Of a DNA stretch of 64,000 bases, positions 23,497 to 35,216 are shown piece by piece. Every line of letters starts with the position of its first letter. The stretch's first letter is position 1. This DNA comes from Wyeomyia smithii (taxonomy: Eukaryota > Arthropoda > Insecta > Diptera > Culicidae), in contig NC_073696.1 of assembly GCF_029784165.1 (NCBI RefSeq), positions 240,854,892 through 240,918,891 of the forward strand, given 5' to 3'. The position numbers and the translations under genes are program-made. The notes beneath the pieces are model-generated. The model was given only the letters and a program-made list of their open reading frames with translations, ran no database searches and was not told the DNA's origin.

Positions 23497-24403
23497 TCAA
23501 CAATTTTTATTCGCCTAGAAGATGTCTTCTAATTTAAAAATATGCATATTTTATCCCATTGCGTCGGAAACAAATTGAGTACCTTTTACCCCTTTTCCTC
23601 TCGAATCTTCAGCACAACAGAAACTTTCAGTGTTGGAGATCGTTCAGTGAGGTTTATATAGCTGAGGAGGTAGCGTGGGAAAAGTTTTAATTTCAATTAA
23701 AAACATAGATTTTACGAAACAAGATTCGTGTAACGCCAAAAAAAAGTTAGTTTTTTGAAAACATAATAATAACTTCAATGCTTGCAGAAAAGAATTAATG
23801 CTAGCGCTATCAATTTTCAAATACAAAGTGTTTAAAAGAAGAAAAATGGCGGGTGCCGTTCCGATGGATTTACCGAACTCATCGACTGAGTTTTCAATAT
23901 TTTTGAAAAATAAAATTCATGAAAAATCCAACTAATTTACCGAAGCTAGCGTATGGAAGCGTTTAATTGACATCTTATTTTATTTATTTATGATCGGTTT
24001 CAGAGGAAAATATTTAATAAAAATAAAGCTATGCATGTATGAATATATTTTTGAAATTTTTCAGAAAAATAATAAAATTATTATGAAAAACAGGTTTTTT
24101 AAGAGTATTTAATGAGCAATTAATTATTTTGACCATTCTACAACAGTTCATTGGTTGGAAATGCTGTTTTTGACAATTGTTCTGCTAACTTTTTCTTAAG
24201 CTAGCAGAACAATATTTTAGAAAAAATACTGTAAGCATTTCATTGACATCTTATTATATCTAAAGATTCGTGATTGGTTTCAGAGAAAAATATTTTGAAA
24301 AAATTAAGCTATGCATTCATGAATATATTTTATTTTTTTTAGAAAAATCAATAAAATTATCATGAACAACAGTTTTTTCAAGAGCATTCAATGTGCATTA
24401 AAT
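23497..24403. repeat. AT-rich direct-repeat region, units near 24.0-24.4 kb
   Basis: Repeating phrases are AAATTTTTCAGAAAAAT, ATAAAATTATCATGAA, TTTTTCAAGAG and TTTGACCATTCTAC..CAGTT, with TTCTGCTA..GCTAGCAGAACAATATTTT as an inverted pair. They occur at about 24050-24220, 24290-24400, 26124-26270 and 26885-26975. The units were split by insertion of the element at 24406-26121. No gene is visible. Confidence 0.6.
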
Positions 24404-24405
24404 TA

Positions 24406-26121
24406 GGATAATGTATCATGATTCGACCAATTTAGACTATTTTCAAGGTACATCGCTTTTCATGTCACATTTTTACCATTGATATAACATGTAATCATAA
24501 ATAATATATATTTATCAGAAAAATCTATCGGTCTAGTTTACAAAAATAACAATTTATAGCAAATCTGACGTAAATTCATTTAAATATATCGTTTTTCCTG
24601 ACCATAGAATTTGTATCATGATCGGACCAGGGTGAATCATGATCGGACTAAAAAATGTATCATAATCGGATCAGTGTGCTTCTGAGACTGCAAACGATTT
24701 TCCGCTTCGCGTGCTGGGCTTTACATGCACGGTGTTTGGCTTGGGCTTGATAAATTAGATATTTTTTCGTGATTCTCAAATTATTGCCGAACATTTTTCA
24801 AATTATTGCGAAAACGTTATGAATTATATTTGAGCTTCCAATACGGCAAATTTGCTCATTCAATTTGTGGGTGTTTTTTCGCTTGCAGTTTTGTTTTACC
24901 GATAGCTCAGTCCATCAGCATAATTTTGAGAAACGATGTATGACCAACTTGTAGTCCCCAAGTAGTACTACAAATTTCCGATTATTGCAATGCTCCAACT
25001 TTTATACCTGAAGTGTGATATTCAGCCAATAGTACTTGTTACGGGGACAATTGCATAAACTGTGCCTTTCGTCATCAGTCGAAAAAGTGAGACTCAAAGC
25101 GGTCAATTTGAGACACTACTTCCCTAAGTCCGATTGAGTTGAAATTTTGTATGAGGACATTTTTCGGAGAGACGATACTTTTAAGCCTTATCGCTAAATG
25201 AAATTCAAAGATTAGTTTCCTTTGCCGCAGCTCAAAAAGTGGTTAGTTTCAAAGAGAGTCTTGTTACTGAAAAATAACTTTGATATACCTATTATCATTA
25301 AATCACAAATCAATCAATTTTTAAACCTTTCTAACCTTCGTAAAATCATTTTACCGTTCAAAATAGTCGTGGAAAAAATCCACGCAAAACGTCACATATA
25401 AATTTTTTATTTTAATTTATCACTCTCTCGTAAACTGATCGAAAATTCGCGGGAAAAAGTACTTTCTAAATAAGGATGACGCTGAGTTATATTTTCCCTA
25501 TTTAAAGCATAGTGGGCTATGTATAGTAAAGTTTTAAATGGTTTTGCTTTAGTTTGCGAACCTTACGTCGTTTTAGAGAGGTTTTATTCTATAAAAAATA
25601 AGCTTCATCATTCATATTCAGTTCCAATCAATTAAACGTGAAATCCTTCATTGGATATATCAAGCATAAGCAAAGTAAAACTGTGATGTCTCAGAAGTAG
25701 GCTGGTCCGATCATGATACAAAACAGGCTTTCGCGTTTCACCAATAATTGAAACTCTATAGCAAATATTTCATATGAAAAGTGTTCCTATATTGAATTTA
25801 AATGTTACAGAAGCATATTACTGGAAAATATACTGCAATCTTTAAATATTCGATTCAAAAATCACTGCTTGAAAACAAGACTTGGTAACAGTTGTAAGGG
25901 CAAATTGTGCTCGAAAATAGACCGTTTTTTAAAACTTTTTTAATAATAGTAATACTTAAGTAATCTAAATGAAACCTTCTGAACATCATCAGAAGAAGTT
26001 TTTTGATAATGCGGGTACATATTTGATACAGTTTTTTATTCAATAGTTAAGAAATCTCGCATATAAAAAATGGTCCGATCATGGTACATTTTCTGACTGG
26101 TCCGATCATGATACAACACCC
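24406..26121. mobile_element. TA-flanked TIR element, 1.7 kb, with subterminal repeats
   Basis: The ends GGATAATGTATCATGATTCG and (complement) GGGTGTTGTATCATGATCGG match at most positions, and TA flanks both sides (24404-24405 and 26122-26123), as in Tc1/mariner/pogo insertions. The word TGTATCATGATCGGACC recurs inside both ends (about 24608-24676, 25704-25722 and 26069-26110). No transposase is present; the 62-codon frame at 25855-26043 is featureless. It sits inside the direct-repeat region, so it inserted later. Confidence 0.8.
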
Positions 26122-26123
26122 TA

Positions 26124-27104
26124 CTTTGACCATTCTACAGCAGTTTACTGGCTGGCAATAATGTATTTGACAATTGTTCTGCTAATTTTTGTACTCGAGC
26201 TAGCAGAACAATATTTTGCTTGGATAACAGTATTTTTTTAAATCAATAAAATTATCATGAAAATCCGTTTTTAAGTACATTTAGGCTGATACAAATTTTG
26301 AATAGTTTTTATGTCCACGGTTATTAGAGTAAGTGAAGGGGAGGGCAAAAAAATAAATAACACTGAGAAGAAAAAAAGGAATAGCTTTCATAAAAAATTG
26401 TGTGCAAGTTTCGACGTTTGTAACTTGCATGCAAAAGTGTGTTGAAAAATATCGCATTACACTTTCACTGTCACTGGACTTGTTTGTTGCTAAGTTAAGG
26501 TGAAACGGCATTGTGGCCTTTTCCTATACAATTTTGAGGTTAGAGTTCTTTTTACTTCTGTATTTTGATCGTAAAAAATTCGGCTTCCACTGAATAAACA
26601 GCACTCAAATTGCTACTTCAGGCATGCAACAGTTGTGAAAACAATTGATCAAAGTTTCATGTACGTAGTCTGCATAAACCAAGAAAAAATTAGATTGCAA
26701 AATTCGAGTTGATCGCGACCACGTCCCGTTTCACCTTAAGCATATACGCTGTCGAAAAGTCAATAATATTAACAAAACGACTTGAACTTTTTTTTTCTTC
26801 CCCTTCGAATTTTCAACATTTTTGAAGGGAGCGTGACATAAAATGAAAATGAAATTTGTATCGGCCTTAATGAGAATAAAATTATTTTGACCATTTTAGA
26901 ACTGTTTGTTGGCTTAAAACGCTATTTTGGTATATTGTTCTATTTTCTTAAGCTAGCAGAACAGAGCATTTTTCAAAGAAATGACGGAGCATTGAATTCG
27001 GCGATATGGCATTTAATGAGCATCGAATGAGCACTAAATTTTCATGCTTTTAACTGTTTGTTCTGCTGACTTTGTACTTCCAGACAGGCTTCCGAAAAAG
27101 ACTG
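26124..27104. repeat. Continuation of the direct-repeat region; no gene
   Basis: Copies of the unit seen at 24.0-24.4 kb resume at 26124 directly after the inserted element, and again at about 26860-27030, each with the GCTAGCAGAACA hairpin. Between them is AT-rich DNA with short frames only. Confidence 0.5.
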
Positions 27105-27348
27105 TACACTAAAGTAGCTTTTTACGCGGGGGATACGTGCCGCGTAAAAAAAACCGCGTAAATTCCGGAATCCGCCTAAAAAATAACCGCGTAAATTCCG
27201 GAATCCGCGTAAAAAACCGCGTAAATTCCGGAATCCGCGTAAAAAAACCGCGTAAATTCCGGAATCTGCGTAAAAAAACCGCATAAATTCCGGAATCCGC
27301 GTAAAAAAAGCCGCGTAAAAAAACCGCGTAAAAAGCGACCTTAGTGTA
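27105..27348 (+). mobile_element. MITE with internal tandem repeats, copy 1 of 4
   Basis: Ends read TACACTAAAGTAGCTTTTTA and (complement) TACACTAAGGTCGCTTTTTA; the outer TA on each side may be the target duplication. After GGGGGATACGTGCCGCG come about six head-to-tail units of 28-31 bp built from CCGCGTAAATTCCGGAATC and a run of A. The translated repeat gives spurious RNLRGF-type proteins. Other copies: 39421, 54048 and 58595. Confidence 0.9.
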
Positions 27349-27967
27349 TATCCATGACAGCATGTTTTCAACTAATTCGGCTGTCATTGAATTGCACAGC
27401 TCTCCCTGCTCCATGTGCGCTCGGTACATAAACCGACAGCACACACATGCAGTGCCAAACGGGCTGTGATTTTTCATCTCCATATTCTTCTAAGCTATCG
27501 CTAATGATAACCTATAATCACATTCTGTGCCGAACACGCATCAGTACTGGACGTGTTTGGTGATCGGTCCGATAGAGTATAAAACAAAAGACGTGTGAAC
27601 AAGTGTTGGCATTGTTTGCCTGGTCGAGTGAAATAAATCCGGGTTCAAGGTCGTGCCTTTGTGCAACTGTTTCGCATCGTGACTGCCAGCTGGTGCGTAA
27701 GCCGATTTGGCTGCTGGCTGGATTGTGCTACAGCAGTGGACGAGACACAAACGAGGAAAAAGAAGAAGCCATCAGTGTCAGCGAGTTGTATCGCTGTGTG
27801 GAGTGATCTCACACCTGGCTCGCTGCTGGTGGCTGTTTGGTGCTGCTGTATTGGTGCTGCTGGCTGTAACGGCTGCTACTTCGAACGATCGGACAACCAA
27901 CCTTACTGGAAGGGAGAAATAAAAAGGTACGTGTTCTTGTCAGCGCTAGTGCGCTAAACATAGCGCG

Positions 27968-29338
27968 ATGGATGTAGATCCCTCGCCTCCCGCGCCACCA
28001 TCCCCGAACCCCTCTGACCCTGACCCTTCTGTTACCCCCTCCCCTGTTCATTCTTCAGTCCCCCCTCGCCCCAGGCTTTACCCAGACGGAGCCCAGGGCA
28101 GCTATACTGTTTATTTTCGGCCAAAGGCAGGACCGAAATCGAAAAAGTTGAACCTCTTGCAGATTTCTAAAGACCTGACGAAGGAGTACAAGGGCGTGAC
28201 CGAAATTTCCAAGGTCCGGCCTAACAAGCTCCGTGTCGTGGTCGGTAACCTGAAAGAGGCCAACGATATAGCTTGCTCTGAGCTCTTCACACGCGAGTAT
28301 CGCGTTTACATACCCGCACGAGACGTGGAGATCGACGGTGTCATAACCGATTCGAGTCTGTCCGTCGAGTGTATACTGCAAAGTGCCAAAGGGTGCTTTA
28401 AGAACAAAACGTGTCCCGAAGTAAAGGTGCTCGACTGCAAGCAATTGCGGTCAGCATCGATCATCGGTGGCAAAACAGTATACACTCCGTCAGACTCGTT
28501 TCGAGTTACGTTCGCCGGGTCTGCACTACCAAGCCACGTCTCGATCCACCGGGTTCGTCTCCCTGTGAGGCTCTACGTGCCCCGCGTCATGAACTGCCTG
28601 AATTGCAAGCAGTTAGGCCATACAGCCGCCTACTGCTGCAATAAGGCACGTTGTGGCAAGTGTGGGGAGTCTCATGCGGAAGATTCTTGCAGTGTTAACG
28701 CTGAAAAGTGTATTCACTGCGGAGAAAATCTGCATGAGCTCTCGACATGTGCGGTGTACATGCAGCGCAGGGATAAAATAAAACGGTCTCTCAAAGAGCG
28801 TTCAAAGCGTTCCTACGCTGACATGCTGAAGAAGACCGTTACCACTTCTCCCGTTACTTCGAACCCCTTCGATCTGTTGTCCTCTGATGAAACCGATTCT
28901 GACGATTCACCAGCGGGAGCATCTTACGCCAATCCTGGGGAGTCTAGAAAGAGGAAAAATATTTCCTCTCCTAAACTTCCCAGAAAAGGTCCTAAGATTT
29001 CTCAAAGTGAAATGAAAGTTACAAACAAACCAAACAGTGCTGCGGAAAAACCGAAGCAAACTCCTCCTGGGCTGGCAAATTTAAAGTCCCAGAAGGAGTT
29101 CCCAGCACTGCCAGGAACATCTAAAACCCCAGTTGCTCCTTTTACACTCCCAGTTGATGAAACAAACCCTGGATTAGTGAAATTTTCTGACATTGTGGAC
29201 TGGATTTTTGAAACTTTCAATGTACCCGATCCAATTAAAATTTTTCTTACAGCATTCCTCCCAACAGTTAGATCATTTTTGAAGCAGTTGACTGCCCAAT
29301 GGCCTCTCCTTGCAGCGATTGTATCCTTCGATGCCTAG
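27968..29338 (+). CDS. Retrotransposon ORF1, gag-like zinc-knuckle protein
   Basis: 456 residues that would bind and package element RNA. The first 40 residues are proline/serine-rich. A region with RNA-binding-like character spans about 40-195. Three zinc knuckles follow at about 209-265: CLNCKQLGHTAAYC (C-x2-C-x4-H-x4-C), CGKCGESHAEDSC (with x3 before H) and CIHCGENLHELSTC. After that come a basic serine-rich tail and a hydrophobic C-terminus. The number and spacing are typical of ORF1 in I, jockey and R1-like elements. It is unbroken from ATG to TAG. Its last bases overlap the ORF2 start as ATGCCTAG, so ORF2 could be translated by termination-reinitiation (inference). Confidence 0.9.
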   Translation: MDVDPSPPAPPSPNPSDPDPSVTPSPVHSSVPPRPRLYPDGAQGSYTVYFRPKAGPKSKKLNLLQISKDLTKEYKGVTEISKVRPNKLRVVVGNLKEANDIACSELFTREYRVYIPARDVEIDGVITDSSLSVECILQSAKGCFKNKTCPEVKVLDCKQLRSASIIGGKTVYTPSDSFRVTFAGSALPSHVSIHRVRLPVRLYVPRVMNCLNCKQLGHTAAYCCNKARCGKCGESHAEDSCSVNAEKCIHCGENLHELSTCAVYMQRRDKIKRSLKERSKRSYADMLKKTVTTSPVTSNPFDLLSSDETDSDDSPAGASYANPGESRKRKNISSPKLPRKGPKISQSEMKVTNKPNSAAEKPKQTPPGLANLKSQKEFPALPGTSKTPVAPFTLPVDETNPGLVKFSDIVDWIFETFNVPDPIKIFLTAFLPTVRSFLKQLTAQWPLLAAIVSFDA

Positions 29339-32300
29339 TTCAACTGCGTATATGAAGGATTCTATCTCTGTCTTACAGTGGAATTGTAGAAGTATTTTAC
29401 CAAAAATTGATTCGTTTAAAGTTTTGATAAATAAAAACAAATGCGATGCATTTTCCCTTTGTGAAACTTGGCTTACTTCAAATGTTGATCTCAACTTCCA
29501 TGATTTTAATATTATTCGCCTTGATCGAGACACCCCATATGGAGGAGTACTTTTAGGGATTAAAAAGTGCTATTCTTTTTATCGTATTAACCTCCCCTCG
29601 ATTCCAGGCATCGAAGTTGTCGCATGTCAAATGACAATACAAGGTAAAGAGCTTTGTATTGCCTCAATATATATTCCCCCCAGAGCACAGGTTGGGCAAC
29701 GGCTGCTCTTTGATTTAATAGAACTTCTTCCCTCGCCACGTTTGATTTTGGGAGACTTCAACTCTCATGGCGTGGCTTGGGGTTCCCCATACAATGATAA
29801 CCGCTCCTCTTTAATCTATAACCTTTGCGATGACTTCGACATGACTATTTTAAACAACGGTGAAATGACACGTATCCCGAAACCTCCAGCGCGCCCAAGC
29901 GCTTTGGATCTATCCTTATGTTCGACGTCGCTACGGTTGGATTGCACATGGAAGGTAATCCTCGATCCTCACGGTAGCGACCATCTACCTATTCTTATTT
30001 CAATTACTAACGGGTCAACTCGCATGCGACCAATTGACATTCCGTATGACCTCACACGAAATGTCGATTGGAAGTTATACGAGGAAATGATTTCAAAAGC
30101 GGTCGAGTCGATTCAACATCATTCACCACTTGAAGAATACAACCTCCTCGCGGGCTTGATTCTCGACGCCGCGTTGCAAGCCCAAACGAAGAAATATCCC
30201 GGCGTAACAATCAAAGAACGGCCTCCCACTCCGTGGTGGGACCAAGAGTGCTCCGATGTCTACACGCAAAGATCCGACGCGTTTAAGGCCTACCAGACGG
30301 GAGGTATACCTGGCGACTATTTACGGTATTCGGAGCTTGATACCAAGCTTAAAAGCTTGGCTAAAGCAAAAAAACGTGGATATTGGCGTCGGTTCGTGAA
30401 CGAGACGTCGAGGGAGACATCGATGAGCACTCTTTGGAACACAGCCCGAAGAATGCGGAATCGCGTAACGGTCAACGAAAGCGAGGAGTCTTCAAGTAGG
30501 TGGATATTTGATTTTGCCAGGAAAGTATGTCCGGACTCTGTTCCTGAGCAAAATATTGTTCGCGATGCGTCTCCGGGCCACGACGCGATAGAATCACCTT
30601 TTACGATGGCAGAATTTTCAGTTGCCCTCCTGTCCTGTAACAATAACGCGCCTGGATTAGATAGAATCAAATTCAACTTGTTGAAGAATCTACCCGGCAA
30701 TGCCAAGAGGCGCTTGTTGAACTTGTTCAATAAGTTCCTGGAGCAAAACATTGTACCGCAGGATTGGAGGCAAGTGAAGGTGATCGCCATCCAAAAACCA
30801 GGGAAACCAGCTTCTGATCACAACTCTTATAGGCCGATTGCAATGCTATCCTGTATCCGGAAATTGATGGAAAAAATGATACTCCGTCGTTTAGACCACT
30901 GGGTCGAATCAAATGGTCTACTATCAGAAACTCAATTTGGCTTCCGCCGTGCCAAAGGGACGAATGATTGTCTTGCGTTGCTTTCAACAGATATTCAGCT
31001 GGCGTATGCTCGTAAAGAACAAATGGCATCTGCGTTCTTGGACATTAAGGGGGCTTTTGATTCCGTTTCTATTGACATTCTTTCGGGTAAACTTCACCGA
31101 CAAGGATTTTCTCCAATTTTGAACAATTTTTTGCACAATTTGTTGTCCGAAAAGCACATGCATTTTACGCATGGCGATTTGGCAACTTTTCGCATTAGCT
31201 ACATGGGTCTTCCCCAGGGCTCATGTTTAAGCCCCCTTCTTTACAACTTTTATGTAAATGACATCGACGAATGTCTGGCAAATTCATGCACGATAAGACA
31301 ACTTGCAGACGACAGTGTAATCTCTGTTACAGGAGCCAAAGCTGCCGATTTGCAAGGACCATTGCAAGATACCTTGGACAATTTGTCTGCTTGGGCTTTA
31401 CAGCTAGGTATCGAATTCTCTCCGGAGAAGACTGAGATAGTAGTTTTTTCTAGGAAGCATGAACCTGCTCAGCTTCAAACACAATTAATGGGTAAAACGA
31501 TTTCTCAGGTTTTGGTACACAAATATCTTGGTGTCTGGTTCGACTCTAAAGGCACCTGGGGTTGTCACGTGAGGTATCTGATGAAAAAATGTCAACAAAG
31601 AGTGAATTTTCTTCGTACAATAACCGGACAATGGTAGGGAGCCCATCCAGGAGACATTATAAGACTTTACCAAACAACGATATTGTCTGTTATTGAGTAC
31701 GGGTGTTTCTGCTTCCGCTCCGCAGCAAACACACATTTGATCAAACTGGAGCGAATACAATATCGTTGTTTGCGTATCGCCTTAGGTTGCATGCAGTCGA
31801 CCCATACGATGAGTTTGGAGGTTTTAGCTGGAGTACTACCATTGAAAAACCGCTTCTGGAGCCTGTCTTCTCGTATTCTAATCAAATGTGAGGTCTTGAA
31901 CCGTCCCGTGATTGAAAATTTTGAAAGGTTAATCGAACTTAATTCTCAAACCCGTTTTATGACATTGTATTTCAATCACATGTCCCAAAATATTAACCCT
32001 TCTTCGAATATTCCAAATCGTGTCGACTTATCAAATACTTCTGATTCTACTGTGTTTTTCGATACATCCATGATAGAAGAAACTCGTGGAATCCCGGATC
32101 ATTTACGCGTGCAGCAGATCCCTAAAATTTTTTCCAATAAATATCGAAACATCAACTGCGACAATATGTACTACACTGACGGATCACTTCTTGATGGGTC
32201 CACTGGCTTCGGTATCTTCAATAACAATTTAACCGTCTCCCATAAGCTCGATAATCCTGCTTCTGTTTGCGTCGCAGAATTAGCTGCAATTCAGTACACC

Positions 32301-33017
32301 CTAGGGATTATCGAAAAAATGCCCACGGACCATTATTTCATCTTTACGGACAGTCTCAGTTCCATTGAGGCTCTCCGATCGATGAAAGATGTTAAGCACT
32401 CTCCGTATTTCCTGGGGAAAATACGGGAACATCTGAGTGCTTTATCCGAAAAATCTACTCAGATTACCTTAGCGTGGGTCCCTTCTCACTGCTCGATACC
32501 GGGTAATGAGAAAGCGGACTCTTTGGCTAAGGTGGGCGCAACAAACGGTGATATTTATGAAAGACCAATTGCCTTTAATGAATTTTTCGCACTTGTACGT
32601 CAGAATACGATCATCAGTTGGCAAAATGCTTGGACCAGAGGGGAATTGGGAAGGTGGTTACATTCCATAATCCCCAAAGTATCGACGAACCCGTGGTTCA
32701 AGGGGTTGGATGTAGGTCGGGATTTCATTTGCGTGATGTCCCGGCTTATGTCCAATCACTATAGATTTGACGCGCTCCTCCGTCGTGTTGGGCTCGGGGA
32801 AAGTGGTATCTGTGCCTGTGGAGAAGGTTATCACGACATAGAGCATGTGGTTTGGTCATGCCCTGTACACCGTGACGCCAGGTCTAAATTAATAGCTTCC
32901 CTGCAGGCCGAGGGTAGACAGCCGGCTGTTCCTGTTCGTGATGTCTTGGCGAGCCGTGACCTATCCTACATGTCCCTTATATACGTTTTCCTGAAATCCA
33001 TCCACGCCCCAGTCTAG
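29331..33017 (+). pseudogene. Retrotransposon ORF2 (EN-RT-RNase H), one in-frame stop
   Basis: One frame of 1229 codons, broken only by TAG at codon 769 (31635-31637). Residues about 10-220 form an APE-type endonuclease (QWNCRS, CETWL, LILGDFNSHG, SDHLP). The reverse transcriptase covers about 400-720, with FGFRRAKGTND, FLDIKGAFDSV, GLPQGSCLSPLLYNFYVND and the catalytic QLADDS. Beyond the stop, 31683-33017 carries RNase H with YTDGS, AELAA, FTDSLSS and GNEKADSLAK, so all four acidic residues are kept, and then a CACGEGYHDIEH..CPVH zinc motif. The ATG at 29331 is preferred to earlier non-ATG codons because the homology starts after it. The stop follows a TGG, and the frame downstream stays clean, so it is recent. 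Without readthrough the product lacks RNase H. Confidence 0.9.
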
Positions 33018-33401
33018 TCCCGTTCCCCTCCGTCTACACCCAACAAAACGACAAGAACACGTTTGAACCTTAAGCACAAAACCAGCAACCAGACCCCGCA
33101 CAATAGAACCAGGTCCCAAGGACTACGAGCCTCTGTCCCAACTCACGACATCGTGGCTCAGCAGAACGAATCCATACATGCCATTCGACGATTATCAGAC
33201 GACCATTGAACAACAAAACACTGATTGGAAATCCCATGCTAGTTTTAAGTTAGACTTAATTTCAGCTCGTAGTCGGCAGCGAGGATAAAAAATTTGCTTT
33301 AGTTTTTGGGTCATCAGATATAATTGGCGCCGTTAAACATTAAATTGTATTTGTGCCGTGTCAAATAAATGTTATGTGAAGAAAAAAAAAACCTATAATC
33401 A

Positions 33402-34200
33402 TCGACACCTTCGTCACGAATCCGAGCGGGATGTCAGGTGATTATAATTCATGAAATTAAAACCGATGTTATAATGAATGCGAGATGGTGCGAAACACGT
33501 TTTATTCTCTACATGGAGAATAATATCAACAATGGAAACACATATGAAAGGGTTTGCTCTGTATTCATTTTGGCACCGGTTTAAGAAAAACGAGAAACGA
33601 AAAAGTGCGAGTCGATGACAGCCGCAACCGATCAGCAGGCTGTCAACGGCGCAAGCCAAGCCAACGGGACATCCTCAAAATAAACAAACTAGGCTGTCAT
33701 GTCCGAACGAACAAAATACATGCCCAAGAATTGGCCCTGACACAAGTAAAAGAGTTTTTTCAAGACTGTTCGTACCTACGCGATTTCTCATATGCAACTG
33801 TCAATTTATGTGTGGAAACAAAGCAAACATATTTCCTTCCTTCACTTTCGCAAGCAAAAACCAAATCAATATCAACAGAGTCGTCAGGGCCATTGAGCTG
33901 TGGTGTGCAAAACAAGAAAGTTTCGTTACCTTGTGTGAGCTGTGGCTGTATGTGAGCTCTCATGAATAGCTTATTCATGAGCCTGTTAGAGTAATAGAGA
34001 GAAAAGTCATCAGTATAGTGTCGCTCCACAGTCTTTTTACGAAGCCTGCTTCGAAGCAACGCTGTCGTGCGGGTGAAAATGTGTGCTAGGGATCGGCATG
34101 AGAATACTCATGCATGTGTGGTAGTACAAACGAATGCTCACGTGTGAATAGAACAGGTTAAAAGAGCGCGAGCTTTGCAACACTGAGCGCATATCAGCCT
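33402..34200. other. No gene; upstream region of GH19 copy 2
   Basis: Frames at 33414-33659 (minus), 33554-33955 (plus) and 33760-34059 (minus) overlap one another and match nothing I know. No repeat is obvious. Distal regulatory sequence for the gene at 34267 could lie here, but no motif proves it. Confidence 0.4.
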
Positions 34201-34212
34201 CTAGTACGCGAG

Positions 34213-34266
34213 CATAAACACGGTCCTTTTCACAAACAACTACCATTCGTCATCTGTTTCTTAACC
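34213..34266 (+). promoter_or_regulatory. Core promoter of GH19 copy 2
   Basis: CATAAACA (34213-34220) stands where the paralogues have TATAAAT, about 48 bp before the ATG, and CAACTACCATTCG follows at about 34237-34249, matching CAGCTACCATTCG of copy 1. The sequence before the start, TTAACCATGG, is a good translation-start context. The weaker TATA box may mean lower or different expression than for copies 1 and 3. Confidence 0.55.
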
Positions 34267-34806
34267 ATGGTGGTCGGTACAGCGCAGTTGAACAGAGTTC
34301 TATCCGAATGTGGCTTCGTCCCAGTTGCAGGGGATGTGCTGTCGGAAATCGTTCACCAAATCAACAACTCCGTTAGCACTACCAACGAGGCTGCGATGTT
34401 CCTTGCTCAATTGATGCATGAGAGTGGAGGCTTCAGGTACCGGGAAGAAATAAGTCGCGGAGCAGGACAACCCTACGGTTCCTACTATGGCCGAGGGTAC
34501 ATCCAGCTTACCTGGCGTGAGAACTACGCAGCGGCATCGAGCTATCTTTTCGGAGACGACAGACTGGTACACAGTCCGGATTTAGTGTCTGCGAACCCGC
34601 ACATGAGCATGCTTGTATCGGTTTGGTATTGGGAGACGAGAGTGCGGCCACAAGCTGCACCATTTAGGAATTTCTATTGCACAACTAAAGCCATAAACGG
34701 CGGAATCGAGAATAGTCCTAACCATCCATCTGCAAAAAGACGGTACAGTTTCTACTGTACTGCAGCTAGAGTCTTGGGTGTTGTCAACCTTGCGAGCGAG
34801 GCATAG
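34267..34806 (+). CDS. GH19 chitinase/lysozyme-like protein, copy 2 (best conserved)
   Basis: Single-exon, 179 residues, with every diagnostic element in place: LAQLMHESGGF (first catalytic glutamate at 52), REE (60-61, candidate second glutamate), YYGRGYIQLTW (73-83) and KAINGG (141-146). GH19 members hydrolyse N-acetylglucosamine polymers: chitin, or peptidoglycan in phage and bacterial endolysin forms. I cannot tell the substrate from sequence. About 70 percent of residues agree by eye with copy 1 (15695-16234), and length is identical, implying selection to keep the protein. There is no signal peptide, transmembrane segment or chitin-binding domain. ATTAAA (about 34847-34852) lies in a 3' flank that resembles that of copy 1 (ATCATGAATWAAA). 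No introns, unusual for a conserved insect gene and consistent with horizontal origin or retrocopying. Confidence 0.9.
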   Translation: MVVGTAQLNRVLSECGFVPVAGDVLSEIVHQINNSVSTTNEAAMFLAQLMHESGGFRYREEISRGAGQPYGSYYGRGYIQLTWRENYAAASSYLFGDDRLVHSPDLVSANPHMSMLVSVWYWETRVRPQAAPFRNFYCTTKAINGGIENSPNHPSAKRRYSFYCTAARVLGVVNLASEA

Positions 34807-35216
34807 GTTAGCTTGTAGGCACATTACAGATTAGTTATTATCATGAATTAAACGTGCTATTAAAAAATCGTTGTCGTTCAATTTGAAGCATGATGACAGT
34901 CAGAGTTTAGTTACAACTTTACCTTTATTTTTTTCTTCAAATGTTATCAAGTTCATACACAAAAAAGAGTAAAAAGTTCTCTACAATTAAGTTTTGGCAG
35001 TTTTTTCGAAGCCAAGTGCGTGCACAAAGTTCTGTTAAAATCCACTCGGAATCGGTCGATCGGTTGTTAGATATGTGAAACGATCGTAGGTATATTTGTT
35101 TTCCGAATCCAGAAGAAACGAATGATACATAACAATCACTGCTGATAACGCGTGTCAGCTGTGCGCAGAACACGATCCTTCTCAGAATCGTCTGCTATTT
35201 GCGGTTCGGTTCTTAA

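Larger units (their letters stand above)
27521..33389 (+). mobile_element. Near-complete non-LTR retrotransposon with RNase H, I/LOA-like
   Basis: A 5.87-kb insertion bounded by the 12-bp target duplication AACCTATAATCA (27509-27520 and 33390-33401). It has a 447-bp 5' leader, ORF1 (27968-29338), ORF2 (29331-33017), a 3' UTR of about 360 bp with AATAAA and a short poly(A) tail. The order is endonuclease, reverse transcriptase, RNase H, then a C-terminal zinc knuckle. The exact duplication and long frames point to a recent insertion. One in-frame TAG at 31635-31637 interrupts ORF2, so this copy is probably not autonomous. I cannot place the clade firmly between I, LOA and their neighbours. Confidence 0.93.

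Noticed and set aside
27042..27483. Minus-strand frames with repeated RNLRGF/RIPEFTRFF peptides (also 39373-39633 plus)
   Set aside because: They are translations of the MITE minisatellite; the period near a multiple of three keeps frames open.
28055..28444. 129-codon antisense frame in ORF1
   Set aside because: Shadow of the retrotransposon gag-like ORF.
29310..29330. ORF2 start at an upstream TTG
   Set aside because: The ATG at 29331 overlaps the ORF1 stop and precedes the endonuclease homology; no need for a non-ATG start.
31635..31637. Programmed stop-codon readthrough in ORF2
   Set aside because: A single nonsense change after TGG in one copy is the simpler explanation; no readthrough context or conservation can be shown here.
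34300..34824. Antisense frames over GH19 copy 2
   Set aside because: Shadows of the plus-strand gene; no homology of their own.
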